Source: Cynocephalus volans (lineage: Eukaryota > Chordata > Mammalia > Dermoptera > Cynocephalidae). Taken from it: a DNA stretch of 64,000 bases. Under the pieces are notes generated by a model. It was not told the origin of the DNA. It saw only the letters and a list, made by a program, of their open reading frames with translations, and searched no databases. The stretch is taken from contig NC_084462.1 of assembly GCF_027409185.1 (NCBI RefSeq), positions 1,488,001-1,552,000 of the forward strand, given 5' to 3'. Shown here piece after piece: positions 52,629-63,887 of this stretch. The position numbers and the translations under genes are program-made. Within the stretch, counting starts at the first letter, position 1, and each line of letters starts with the position of its first letter.

Positions 52629-52646
52629 GCTTTTTGCAGCAGCTGT

Positions 52647-52668
52647 TGTTTGTGTGTGTGTGTGTGTG
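52647..52668 (+). repeat. (TG)n microsatellite
   Basis: About ten TG repeats just downstream of the FTL poly(A) signal; could serve as its GU-rich downstream element. Confidence 0.8.
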
Positions 52669-52679
52669 GTGTGGGAAAT

Positions 52680-54000
52680 GAGGGTGGGATGTATTTTTAT
52701 AAGGCTTTTTGCTGCGCTGGGCTGGCAGGGAGAGAGGAGTTGGTTCTGTCTTCCATTTTCTTCACTGTTGTAAGGTGTAAGACCCCACCTGTGGGGTGTG
52801 TTGCAGTTGAGGATTCTCTGCTTACTTGCCTGGCTGTTAACTTCTAGATTGTAGAACCAGACTGCAGGGAACCTAATTTTATAAGAGCTGAAGTTGGTAC
52901 CTGAAATCAGACACTGTTAGATGTCAGTAATCAGAAACGGCCCTATTTAACAAGTGATTATGGAGCCAGTTGAAGCTATTACTATTTAAATTGCATGGCA
53001 ACCAGGAGGCACTCGCAGGTCTTACCTGCTCCAAAGGCTGCTTGCTACACCTTTAGAGAGATCATGGCCGGTGTTGTGGTAATCCCAATACAAGATACAC
53101 CTGGGAAGAATTACTTGTCAAGTGGATCTGAGCAGCCAGAAGCACATGATGTCCAAGAAGTGCCCAGTGGGGGTTTGGAGCTCAGAACAAAAAAGGGATG
53201 TGAAACGTGGGGCCAAACTCCAGATGGGAACTGAAGAAGCTTAAATGAGACTTTAACATCTGCTGGGTCCAAGCTATAAAACTGCTGTGACAGTTCTGAT
53301 CCCCCTCCCCCACCCTTTGTGGTGAAAGAGGAAACTAAGTGGCTGCTGGTCATCTGTCCTGCCTGCTGAGCACCATACTCCTGTCATAGCAGTTTGGTGG
53401 GTACTGATTGTGGGGGAGAGGGGACTAAAATGTGTCTGTCACCCACACAGTGGCTAACAGGAAAAATGGTCACATACCCAAATAAAAACGAGCTGTCTAA
53501 CTCCCTGAGTAGTGATTGGCTCAGAGATTCAACTAGTATGGCCTAGTGAAGATAAGAACTAAAAAGAAAAAGATTTTTCCTGAAAATAGTGCCATCCAGG
53601 GCACAGTGGGGCCAAACTACACAGAGATCACAGGACTTGAGCCAGTGCTGTCCATCTGTGATGTCCAGGAGGGTAGCCATGAACCACATGGGGCCATTGA
53701 ACACTTGCATATGGATAGAGTTACTGAGAAACTGCATTTAATTTAAATAACTACCTGTGGTTTGTGGTTGTCCTATGGATCTTCCAGTCACAAAAGGCCT
53801 TTATACCAAAGATTACTTGAGCCAAAATTTTTGTTGCAAATCAGGTCCCAACTAAACAGTCAGAGCTGCCTTCTGTGAGGTCTTAGATCAGCAATCCAAG
53901 TGTCTCCACAACAGAAGGATAAGGCACCAGGGAGGGGGCCAGGACAGGGACTAAGCCCAGGAGTTTGGAGGGGTCAGGACTGAGGACCACCAAGAGCTCA
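52680..54000. other. FTL-GYS1 tail-to-tail intergenic region
   Basis: No gene recognised. An 80-codon open frame (52995-53234, +) resembles no family I know. A degraded hAT-type relic lies at 53640-53755. The rest is unassigned. Confidence 0.4.
53640..53755. mobile_element. hAT-type relic, degraded
   Basis: GTGCTGTCCATCTGTGATGT, CATGGGGCCATTGAACACTT and GAGAAACTGCATTTAATTTA. Confidence 0.45.
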
Positions 54001-55182
54001 TTTCCCACCACACCATTATATTCTTAAATATAGATGTATTTTTTCATCTCCAGACACACTCCAATCACACCCCTTCTGCCCTCCCACTCCCAAATGCAAA
54101 CCAAGCAGTGCATCAGACAGCACAGCACACATGAAGGGGCCCTCTTTCACCGAAGCTGGGGATAGGGCACAGCTTGGGGATGAAAGAGCTTCAAGGTAAA
54201 TGTGGGGTTCTAGAACCCAGTGAGTGCAGTTCTAGATCAGGGGAAAGAGAACAGGATGCAGCACAGTGATAAGTTTCCAGATTCAGCAGTCGGGAGCTAG
54301 GACCTAGTGGTTTCACAGCAGGCTGAGTGGTTGGGGGTGGGGGTAGATATCCAGTTATGTCCTCAGCAGGGAGGTTCCCTGAAGAGCACAGAAGGAGTCT
54401 CCGATACACGATAGATACATGATACGCGGGAGAGCTGAGACTCAGTGAAGGAGGAATAGGATCTGGTCCACAGAAGGCCAGAAAGGCAGAAAGGTGTTTA
54501 GACCAGTACTGTATGTTCTCCTGAGGGAATGAAGAGCCAAGTGGTTTTGCCACCCCTGGCTTGACCAAAGTGTGGGGAACAACAGGAGCAGGGGTGGAGG
54601 GATCCTCCAGGCAGAGCCAGACACTCTAGGGAGGACTAGACCATGAGCCTGTCCTGGTGTCCGAGTTCTGGAGTTGAAATGGAGTACCATCCACATTTGA
54701 TTATCTTAGTCCCTGAAAGTGCCTTGGCTCTGGACTTGACTGTCACATTAGCAGGGACATCATGTGGTTCCAGACCAGGCCTGAGCATGGCATGCTCTGT
54801 ATGCTGTAGAATTTGCAAACCACAAAGGGCTGTAGGGGATCCAGCCTGGAAAGCAACAGGCCAGGTTTCCTAAAACCTCTGGCACCGTCACAGAGTAATG
54901 GCAGATTCTTAGCCTCTGGGACCCAGTCCAGGTCTGAGGACTCCAGGACACAGATTATGCATTCTGGAACTGGAGAAAGGCACAGCATAGTGGATTCTGG
55001 AGTTTGGGGACTCCAAGAGGGGAGCCTGAGTGGCTGGAGTGTATGGTGGAAGGGGCGGAGCTATGGACCACACAGAGTGTGGATCCCACTAGGAATTTGG
55101 AGTGGGGTTCAAGACCAGTGCCTTTCTGCACCCAGCCTCTGAGGAGGGAGGCAGGACAGGCAAAGAGTGTCGGACCTGTGAC
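54000..55182 (-). other. GYS1: GYS1 3'UTR
   Basis: About 1.2 kb of repeat-free sequence downstream of the stop. No AATAAA is seen on the minus strand; AATATA (minus strand, near 54017-54022) is a weak candidate, so the exact 3' end is uncertain. Confidence 0.5.
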
Positions 55183-55503
55183 TTAGTTGCGCTCCTCACC
55201 CAGGGAGCTAGCGGGGCTGAGGGGCTCGCTGGGGCTGCTGAGCGAACTGGAGGGCGCTGTGTCCACCGAGTTGCGTTTGTTACCGCCGGTGGAAGGACAG
55301 GGGGCGCGGCGCGGCCACTCAGGTGCACGGATGTTACGCCGATCCTTGGCTGCCTCCTCTTCCTCGTCATAACGCTCGCCGTCTTCCTCGGGTGGCACGT
55401 CCCGGGGCTCCTCCTCGTCCTCGCTCTGGTGCGGGCTGGAGTGCCGTGACAGTGAAGGCGACGGTGGCACTGAAGCCGGCCGTGGGTATCGGTAGCCCTG
55501 TGC
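55183..55503 (-). CDS. GYS1: GYS1 exon 16, regulatory tail and stop
   Basis: [14 protein letters not shown] to [11 protein letters not shown] at 55183-55185 on the plus-strand scale. Carries the GSK3/CK2/PKA phosphosites. Confidence 0.97.
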   Translation of the reverse strand, partial: AQGYRYPRPASVPPSPSLSRHSSPHQSEDEEEPRDVPPEEDGERYDEEEEAAKDRRNIRAPEWPRRAPCPSTGGNKRNSVDTAPSSSLSSPSEPLSPASSLGEERN

Positions 55504-58500
55504 CTGCAAATGGACGTGGTCACAAACGACGGCTGGCTGAAGCCCCTACTGTCCTGTCCAGGCATCCAGCTGCCCTCGACGCCTTCCCACTCCTGAAAGG
55601 ACTAGCTCCCAGCCCAACAGAGATCCCGGGTACACTCACCGCTTCCGCCTCCTGGGGCTCGTAGGTGAAGTGATCTGGAAAGGCCTTGGCCAGCGCCATG
55701 TGGCGTGCGGACATATAGTACTTGGGAGAAGGAACAGGAAGGGGGGTCAGAGGGCGCGGGGGAGTCAGAGCCGGATCCCGCCTCCGTGCAGACGGTGGGA
55801 CGGTGAACCCTGGCCACACCTTTTATGCAGATGACCACATGCAGCACCTTCCAGTTTGCCCCTATGCAAATGACCACCCTTCTGACTCCACCCCCCATGT
55901 AGATAAGCAGAACCAAGTCTCTGAGCCACACCCCTATGCAAATAAAGAGCTTTCTTAAAGGGGCAGGAACTGTTAAAAGTAGGAGACCCTGCTCCCTGCG
56001 CCAGCCTTCTGAGGATGAGGAACCAGAGACTCAGAGCTGAAAGCGGCTGATTCACCGTTACAGAGTAAGGAGAGGAGGTGGGTCATACCCGGCCTAGGTA
56101 TTTCCAGTCCAGAAGGTCAGAGAGGCGCTCCGTGCGATTCCGTTGGATGATGCGCTGCCGCCGGCTCTGCTGGCAGAAGCTGTAGAGGAAGGAAGTGAGC
56201 TGGGAGCAGGAATCGTCCAGGCTGCGGAACCGCCGGTCCAGAATGTAGATGCCTGCAGAGGCCGGGACCAGGGTTCAGAAGATGGCCTGGGAGACTTTCA
56301 TTCACCCCAGGACTCTGCGGCACCAGGAACCCCCCTCCCCGAGGGACCTAAGACCCCAGGATCCTGGAGTCCTGGCTCTCAACCTCCCTTCTCTCTAGCT
56401 CTCATGGGTCTGCGCGCTGACCGTAAGCCGAAGGATCCGCGATGTGCTCCTCCATAAAGCAGCCGAAGCCGGAGAGGTTGGTGGAGATACTGGGAATGCC
56501 CATAACCGTGCACTCAGCTGCGGGAAGGCGCGAGAAAGGCCCACTTAGCGTCCCCTTCTCTCCTGCTATTTTAATCACAATAAAAGCATCAACAGCGCCC
56601 TCTACTGGTGCCTGTACCAAGTGCCGGGCGCCGTGCCAAGCAGGTCAGTGAGCCCGCACAACCACGTTGTGCCTTGGGCTATTGTTATTTTCTCTATTTC
56701 TCACAGGGGAAGCTAAGACGCTCAGAAAAGGGAACTAACTGTGACAAGGACTCAGGATGTGGAAAAGTCTATAGTTGGGAGATAAGGCTCCTAATTTATT
56801 GAGCATGCCAACATCCATTATTTTACTTAATCCTCACAAAATATAAAATACTTTCTTGTGCCAGAGCTGCACTATTTTGGTTATCATAATGTCTTAGTCA
56901 GTCCGGGGTTTTTTTGTTTTTTTGTTTTTTGGGGGTTTTTTTGCAGCTGGCCGGTACAAGGATTGAACCCTGAATCTTGGTGTTATCAGCACCATGCTCT
57001 AATATAATTTTTATGTAAGTGTTCCTAAAAACTTCTGTAAGCTGCAGAAGCAGGCACTAAATATAACAAAGGTTATGGGAAAAAGAGGGCTGCGGCTGAC
57101 CACACAAAACCTATGCACCATTGTAACCACAGCAGAAACAAAACTGGCAAAACTCCTAATTATCACGCAAGAACAGTTTAAAAGACTTGTTAAATTACTA
57201 ATAAATTAAGAAATACTACAAAAAATATGGTATTTATTTAGCTTTAAAAACATATGAATGTCACCTGGCTAGTTAGCTCAGTTGTTTAGAGTGTGGTCCA
57301 GGGTTTGATCCCTGTACCGTCCAGCTGCCAAAATAAAACAAACAAACAAGGGCCGGCCCATGGCTCACTTGGGAGAGTGCGGTGCTGATAACACCAAAGC
57401 CATGGGTTTGGATCGCTATATAGGGATGGCCGGTTAGCTCACTGGCTGAGCGTGGTGCTGACAACACCAAGTCAAGGGTTAAGATCCCCTTACTGGTTAT
57501 CTTTTTAAAAACAAATAAACAAACAAATCTCTACAGTGAGGCACTGTAAAGAATTTTTTATATTAAAAAAAAAAAAAAAAACCAAAACATATGAAAGTAG
57601 CTTCCTTGAAAATGGTGTGAGGAAGGGTTGAGTTTGGGGGCCAGGGCAAAGTGTCTCAAAATGAGGAAGAACTGCGAATAAGCATTTCCAACTCAGAGCA
57701 TGTGGATAAAGAGAGACAACAAGAAGAAGGTGGAGTTGACGGGCACCTGGGACAGCTCAGAAAAAGACTTCACCACACTCAGTTGTGTTAGTGAATTGTG
57801 CATTCAGCTGCTGTTATGGGGTGTGTGTGTGTGTGCACAAACATCAGCAAATTGGGGGAAATCAGTGTGAACCATGACATTCACTTGAGACTGACATCAG
57901 TCCTCTAGCTTTGCATTATATGAGCTACTTGTCAAAAAAAAATGTGCTGTAGCATTTACCAGACTATTACCATTTACTTTTTTTCACAAAGGAAAAAACT
58001 GGGGCTCAGAGAAGGACAGTGCCTTGCCTCAGAATCACGCCAGATCTGATTAGGACCTCACGACCATGAGGTCCCCTACCCGCTGCACTCACCCGGCGTG
58101 TAGCCCCAAGGCTCATAGTAGGATGGGAAGACCCCAAGATGGCAGCCACGGACAAACTCCTCATAGTCCACAGGGAGCAGCGGGCTGGTGGAGGAGAGGA
58201 ACTCCGGATGGAAAATCACCTGGCAGTGAAAAAGAAGGGCTCAGCCTGAGCACCTTATGTAGTGACTCCTGAGATCCCAGAGTGGCCCAGAGAGGGTGAG
58301 AAACTTGCCTAAAGTCACACAGTAAAAACATATGGCAGGATAAAGATTTAAACCTAAATTTGTATGCCTCAGAAGCCAGGTTTCTTTCTAAACATAGCAA
58401 TGCCTTTGATAAACTGGGGGATGGGGATGTGAAGCCCAGGGCTCAACCCCCTCCCTCTGCCATGCCTAACCCCTAGCCAGTGACCTTACCTTCACCCTGT

Positions 58501-61500
58501 CAGCACTGCTATTGAAGAGGCCAATTCGGCGGATGGTGGTCAGGATGGGGTCTGAGGAGTCGTCCAACATATTGTGGGTGCACACAGGGGGGAAAGACTG
58601 CCGCTGTAGGGGCCACACGTGGGTGGGGGGTCAGGCAAGGGACAGAGGTCCTCCTACTTCCCCATGAGCCACGCTGACCCTGGGGATCCAAGGAGACCAC
58701 AATTCCCACCAGGCTATGGGACAACAAACCCCAAAGATTACCAAGAGTCATAGATTCCTACTTGGCTCTATCTGTAAAGATTCTCTTTCCCTCAACCACC
58801 ATGAGCCTAAGAGAACTACAATTCCCAGCTGTCTTTGAGGCAGAGCTAGTGTTAACATGCCAACTGACTATAGGGAGTTATAGCTATCTCCTTCTTACTT
58901 GGCTCTGTCATTAAAGAGACCCAGAGGAGCTATAACTCTCCCCAGTCAATGAGGGCACAGACTGTGCCAATATGGTAGCAAATCTCAGGGTCTGCTGGGA
59001 GTTTAAAGGTTCTATTCACCTTCAGTCTACTGAGTCCAGGGACCCAAGAAACTACAACTCCCAGCAACCCCATGGCAGAACCATTTCCAGTTAGGGACTA
59101 TTGGAAACTACAGTTTAGCCAAAAGCAGTTCATAGCTTGTTTATGCAACTTAGCTGTCTAGGTTTGTATTCCCCTCGAAATGGTTCACCGATTCTGACCA
59201 CAGATCCCTTGACCACAGGAATGAAAGAACTCTAACTCCCAGAAGCCGCCAGGGCGAGGGAAGAGCTAATATAGCTGAAAGCCCTGAGGGCTGCTGGGAG
59301 GTGTAATTTTCATTTTGTGATGGCCAGCCAATTCTAAGGTTTCCCGCCCACCTAATTCCATCAACCTCAGGAATCTAAAGAAGCTACAGCTCCCAGGGCT
59401 GTTTGGATCTCTATACCTGCCAGATGCCAGAAAGAAAAAAAAAAAAAAAAAGACACAGTCACTGGGATAAGAAACAGCAACTCCTGAGAATTTTCAATGT
59501 TCTCCAGGGAATGCCAGGTGTTTTAGCTGAACTTCTGGCTCCATCCCTGAAGAGGCCCAATGAAACTACCACTCCCAGCAGTCTCTGGGGGCAGAGGTGG
59601 AGTCAGTATGCAGCAAGGCCCACAGAGAGTTGGGAGTTGTAGTTCTTTAGTGGCTGTCTCGACTTTTTTTTTTTAAGAGATTCATTTTATTTTATTTATT
59701 TTTTTTTTTAATTTTATTTTGTCGATATACATTGTGGCTGATTATTGTTGCCCATCACCAAAAGTCTCGACTTTCTAAACTTCCCTTTCACCCTTTGTCC
59801 ATTGACCCCAGGGACTCAAAAAAACCACAACTCCCAGCAGCCTTTGTGGCAGAATAAGCCACAGAAAACAGCCTGCCCTAAGTGTTTCTGGGAATTAAAG
59901 TTCTGCCAGTCAGTTCACACCCTTCCCTGAACCTCAGAATTGATCCCTGGATAAGGGCTGCCCCTGAAAGCAGAACTCCCAGCAATCTCTGGGGTCAGAG
60001 CTAAGACGGCAAGCTGTTTCTGGGACTGCTAGGAACTGCCATCTCCTGGCACAGAGGTCCAAACCATACCTGCGTGGCAAAGATGGCTCTCTTCATCATA
60101 GTGAAATCTTCCTTGTCCAGCATCTTGTTCATGTCTGGGAGGCTCCCCCTGCAAGGCAAGCAGGGGTATGCATCTGGGAATGGGGTGATGACAGAGGTTA
60201 GGATCCAGGAGGGTACAGGGCTGAGGGCAGGCCACTCACACCAGTAAAGACTCGTAAAGCTTCCTTCCAAACTTCTCTTTCACAGTGTTGGCTGTGTCCC
60301 TGGAAGGGGTAGGGTAACAGTATCACATATATACTTGTTGTCATTTATTGTTAGGCTTCTGGGGCAGCAGGGAAACTGAGGTCCGAGCAAGGAAGCTGAA
60401 CCTCTGGGATGGAAGATGGGAATCAGGGGAACAGGCTCTGGCAGGCCATTGTGTCTGGCATCAGCTGTGTGGCCAGGGACAGGTGGCCTTCCCTCTCTGA
60501 CTTCAGTGACTCATGTCAGATGGGGATAAAAATAGAATCAGAGGTTTGCAATGAGGACTCAATGAGGTCATGATGAAAAGTGAACAGTGCCCCTGGCACA
60601 CACTGAGCCTTCCAGAAATGTCAGCTATTATTAGGACTTGTACTAGTCCTGGAGATGGCAACGCTAAGCCCCATTTTATAAAAAAGGAAAAGAAGATTCT
60701 AAGAAAGGAACATTCAGGTACACAACTAAAGCTAGCAGAGTGTCATTCTACAGCTCCTCTGTCACTCCTGTTTACAATCATCCCATAGTTCTGGCCTCAT
60801 TTTCTATCCCATCTCCTGTGGACATGCCGTTCCAGCCACTCCGGCCTCCTCATCATTTCTCAAACATGCCTCCAGGCATTTGCACTTGCTGTTTCCCAGA
60901 TATGCACAGGGCTGGCGCCCTCATCTCCTTCATTGGTCTCCACCCAATGGCACTTTCGCATGTGGCCTGTACTAATAATCTTGTTTTATATTCCAGTCCT
61001 GCTTGCTTTATTTATTTATTCTGCCAGAACACTTTCTATAGAATTTTCTAGAATGCAAGCTCCAGAAGGGCAGGGATTTTATCTTTCTTGTTCACAGTTG
61101 TGTTCCCTGGATCTGAAACAGTGCCTAGCACATGGCAGATGCTCAATGAATATCTGACGGCTAATGAATGAATGGGTTTTACAGAAGAGGACACTGAAGC
61201 TAAGAGAGGGGCAGTGGTCTGCCTAACGTCACAAAGCCAGCAAGGGTCAGTGGCATGAGTGGAACCTTGCCAGTTTAATATCAGAGCCCTGGTCACACTT
61301 GTCCTGCCTGTGACTTCTTACTGCCCCTGAGCTGGAGGTGTCTTAAGCAAGGAACTTCACTCGGAATTGGTGGGGCAGGTTGATCATGTTACAGATGACA
61401 AAAGTGAGACTCCAGGAGAAACACTGGACCCAAAGCACACAGCTGGGAGTGAGACTGGCTGGGATCCTGGGCCAAGGGCTGCTGACCAAAGCTGCTTTCG

Positions 61501-63887
61501 CACGGCTTGGCCCTTTAGGGTTTCCACGTTGAAATTGTTGGTCCGAGCTGGCATGATGAAGAAGGCAACCACTGTCTGCTCACTGCTGTTTACCTTGGGC
61601 AGAGGAAAATGAGAGGGAAGGTCAAGATCATATGGGGGCAGCCTGGGTCCACTCACCCTTTCCCATCCCCCAAGACCACTAGGACCCTGCTATGCCTCTT
61701 CATGTCGAGGAGAATTATAGGACAGAGAATTCTTTCTGGGTCTCTGCACTCTCCCCTCACCCCCTCACCCCACTCCTGCACACACACACAGATTACTCCC
61801 TGCCACCTCCCTGGGTCTCTGTTCTCCCCAGTTATGTACTGATTTTCTTGTCCTCCCTTTGTCCCCTCACAGCCCAAGCCTCACTCTGAGCAGATAGTTG
61901 AGCCGGGCCAAGGCCTCCAGGAAGACATCAGCGCCCTTGTTGGAGAATTCATAGCGGCCGGCAATAAAGAAGTACAGGGTCTTGTCCAAGTTGAAGTCCA
62001 GGTGCCTGAAGAAGCCACAAGGCAGGGTGAAGCCCAAGACCCTCACCCTCTAGCGCTGGCTCAAAACTACAAATCCCAGAAGCTACGGGGACAAAGAATA
62101 CCTTAAACAATGCAGAGGCATCACAGTGCCTCCTTGGACTTGTGGTTCTTTTCTCTTCAGATGGGGCTCTCCTTTAATACTCAACCCCTTGTTCCGTCAC
62201 TCAAGAACTCAGGAGGCTGAGCACCCAGCTGCCTCCTCCTTCAGACCCAGGAGTCCAGACCATCAGCTGCCCCATCCCTCAGACCTAGAAGTCCAGGCTC
62301 CCAAATTCCCCACCCCCTTTAAGACCACCCAGTTCAATGTATATGGCCCACTTACCCATAAAAATGGCCTCGCACAAACTCTTGGATTCGAGCCTTGCTC
62401 TGAGCATGGAGGTTTTGGAACTCATGCATGGCAGAGAACTTCTTCACATTCAGTCCGTTGGGGGTCACAATATCTGGCATAGGAGGAGAAGGTCCTGTGT
62501 TTGATTCTTCATTTCTTCATTCAGATCAATGTGATTGAATGAATCAATGAAGGAAAGACCCCTTTCCTTTTGCAATGTCTTTGCTTCAACAGCTCCACTG
62601 TGAGCTCCCTTGGTAACCCACTTACCCGGCCACCCAGATGCCTTCTTGCCCAATATTACTCACTTACGTTCACAAGCACAACTGTAAGTCTCCTCAGCTC
62701 CTGCAAATGGCTAACCAGACATGGACCTGATCCACATCAGGGATTCTGGAAGTTCTTTCATTTTCCCTTATCCCATTCTGAGATGGAAATGATTAAACAC
62801 CCCCAAAGTCCTGCTTCTCCCAGGAATACGCTCTATCTTTAACCCTCTTTCTGAGACCCAACCATTTCCTCTCCTCATGGATATTAAAGCCTATCAATGA
62901 AAAACTACAACCCCATCAGTTCCTAGGGCAAAGTTCTGGGAACATATGGAGCTGGCCAGTCAAAGGCCTCCGGAACTTGAAGTTCTCACCTATGGTCATT
63001 GAGAATGGGTATTAAGGGCTGGGAAGTACTCCCTACTTTTCTCAAAAACAAAGTCCACTGACCCTCCATTCCCTTTCAGAAGACTAATATCTACATTAGC
63101 TAATTACATCATTTTACCATTTCTGAAATTAATATCAAGGAAAGTATATCTCCCATTAGCCTCCACTGTATATAGAGCTGGGCAGCCTTATATGCCAGTC
63201 ACCCTCTCAGGGCCTTCTGGGCGTTGTTCTCTGCTCTTAACAGTAAAAAATTGGTACTGGCTTTGGTATAGTTGCCTACCTCATTCATGTCTAGAGAACC
63301 CAGCCCAGCCCCTACCTGCTTTCCTCTTGAGTAGGTGCTGAGCCTCGATGGCAGTGATCTGGGACACAGTAGTGAAGACGTGAGCACAGTGGGCTGCTGC
63401 CCGCTCCATGCAGTAGCGGTGATAGATTTGCCTCTCACCTGCTTCCTTGTCCACGTTGAACTGGGTGGGAAGGGAGCGCAGTCATGTTAGGAGGATTGGG
63501 GAGAAGACTGGTGGTTCAGACTTCAGGGTCCTGGGGGAGGTTGGGACAGGTAGCTGGACTCCTGGTCTGAGGGAACAGTGGGCTGAGGACTTGAACTCGT
63601 GGGTCCTGGAAAAAGAGGGAGCTTGATCCCTTTGGGCTTCCCCGAGCTTTAGGCAGTGCTGAAATACTCGCAGTTCCCCATCTGCCACACTCCCAGCTCA
63701 CATTCTCCAGGTTGTTGTAGAAGTCCACAGCACCAGCACACAGGTAACGCCCCAGCAGTGTGGCATGGGTGGTGAAGATGGTGGCCACAGGCAGCCGCCG
63801 CGCACGGCACAGGCAGAGCCCGATCCCTGCTAACCACTCGTGGAAGTGTGCAACCACATGTGGCTTCTCCTCGCTCTGGGCCAGGAA
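55183..63887 (-). CDS. GYS1: muscle glycogen synthase 1, exons 4-16
   Basis: Thirteen minus-strand exons (63887-63702, 63460-63316, 62473-62356, 62005-61885, 61593-61487, 60299-60240, 60148-60070, 58603-58490, 58219-58093, 56517-56422, 56252-56089, 55720-55640, 55503-55183) give 1719 nt, 572 residues, human residues about 165-737. Exons 1-3 lie right of the window. GYS1 adds glucose from UDP-glucose to glycogen (GT3 family). Visible: [11 protein letters not shown] and [18 protein letters not shown] in the N-terminal domain; [12 protein letters not shown] with catalytic Glu510 and Glu518; the glucose-6-phosphate arginine cluster [14 protein letters not shown] (Arg579-591); phosphosites 3a-5 in [18 protein letters not shown]; site 1b in KRNSVDTA. 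The tail is one residue shorter than human ([15 protein letters not shown]). It is tail to tail with FTL. Confidence 0.98.
55640..55720 (-). CDS. GYS1: GYS1 exon 15
   Basis: [18 protein letters not shown] to PQEAEA, 27 codons. Confidence 0.96.
56089..56252 (-). CDS. GYS1: GYS1 exon 14, allosteric arginine cluster
   Basis: [18 protein letters not shown] to DWKYLGR; all six regulatory arginines present. Confidence 0.97.
56422..56517 (-). CDS. GYS1: GYS1 exon 13
   Basis: [18 protein letters not shown] to HIADPSAY; holds Glu518. Confidence 0.96.
56910..57001 (-). mobile_element. t-SINE monomer, 5'-truncated
   Basis: GCAGCTGGCCGGTACAAGGA to ACCATGCTCTAA, in GYS1 intron 12. Confidence 0.88.
57264..57348 (+). 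mobile_element. t-SINE monomer with internal deletion
   Basis: Anticodon-arm region lost (GTGTGGTCCAGGGTTTGATC). Confidence 0.88.
57349..57520 (+). mobile_element. t-SINE dimer
   Basis: Inserted at the tail of the preceding monomer; AAACAAACAA flanks. Confidence 0.93.
57521..58060. other. GYS1 intron 12, nothing firm
   Basis: A (GT)6-7 tract at 57818-57834 and an MIR-like piece near 57990-58030. Confidence 0.4.
58093..58219 (-). CDS. GYS1: GYS1 exon 12, catalytic
   Basis: [16 protein letters not shown] to YYEPWGYTP, including Glu510. Confidence 0.97.
58270..58395 (-). mobile_element. MIR
   Basis: GCCCAGAGAGGGTGAGAAAC and CTTGCCTAAAGTCACACAG. Confidence 0.65.
58490..58603 (-). CDS. GYS1: GYS1 exon 11
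   Basis: [18 protein letters not shown] to SADRVK, 38 codons. Confidence 0.96.
58680..60060. repeat. degenerate tandem array with ACTACA-TCCCAG cores in GYS1 intron 10
   Basis: Cores at 58815, 59051, 59565 and 59824 (+) and TGGGAGTTGTAGTT at 59631 (-), plus weaker copies. Each is preceded by phrases like CCAGGGACCCAAGAA and followed by GCAGAGCTA-like text, suggesting ancient 150-250 bp units. Confidence 0.65.
59667..59763 (-). mobile_element. 5'-truncated L1 3' end
   Basis: ATTTTATTTTGTCGATATAC as in 30800-30950; duplication GTCTCGACTTT (59656-59666, 59764-59774). Confidence 0.82.
60070..60148 (-). CDS. GYS1: GYS1 exon 10
   Basis: [18 protein letters not shown] to IFATQ; acceptor TTGCAG. 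Confidence 0.95.
60240..60299 (-). CDS. GYS1: GYS1 exon 9
   Basis: [19 protein letters not shown]; only 60 bp. The donor is read as GTGAGT (after CTGGT), which keeps frame with Val411. Confidence 0.93.
60480..60630 (+). mobile_element. MIR-like fragment
   Basis: TCATGTCAGATGGGGATAAA and GGACTCAATGAGGTCATGAT. Confidence 0.5.
60780..61175 (+). mobile_element. L2 LINE 3' end
   Basis: CTCCAGGCATTTGCACTTGC, TGCAAGCTCCAGAAGGGCAG and CAGATGCTCAATGAATATCT. Confidence 0.75.
61175..61265 (-). mobile_element. MIR fragment
   Basis: TTTTACAGAAGAGGACACTG and GCTAAGAGAGGGGCAG. Confidence 0.55.
61487..61593 (-). CDS. GYS1: GYS1 exon 8
   Basis: [18 protein letters not shown] to AVRKQL plus two bases of Trp; donor GTCAGC. 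Confidence 0.96.
61885..62005 (-). CDS. GYS1: GYS1 exon 7
   Basis: [18 protein letters not shown] to RLNYLLR; donor GTGAGG. Confidence 0.96.
62356..62473 (-). CDS. GYS1: GYS1 exon 6
   Basis: [18 protein letters not shown] to RGHFYG; donor GTAAGT. Confidence 0.96.
62480..63310. other. GYS1 intron 5, nothing firm
   Basis: One ACTACAACCCC motif near 62904 recalls the array of intron 10; otherwise unassigned. Confidence 0.35.
63316..63460 (-). CDS. GYS1: GYS1 exon 5
   Basis: [18 protein letters not shown] to AQHLLKRKA; donor GTAGGG. Confidence 0.95.
63702..63887 (-). CDS. GYS1: GYS1 exon 4
   Basis: [18 protein letters not shown] to DFYNNLEN, 62 codons. The sequence right of 63887 to the window end is intron 3. 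Confidence 0.95.

Noticed and set aside
52995-53234. 80-codon frame between FTL and GYS1 as a new small gene
   Set aside because: No conserved motif or splice signal, and no known human counterpart at this position.
55102-55449. 115-codon plus-strand open frame opposite GYS1 exon 16
   Set aside because: Shadow of the GYS1 tail, whose minus-strand reading matches the known protein.
60240-60299. alternative GYS1 exon 9 donor directly after CTG
   Set aside because: Would break frame with exon 10; the GTGAGT site two bases later keeps LLVGSLP.
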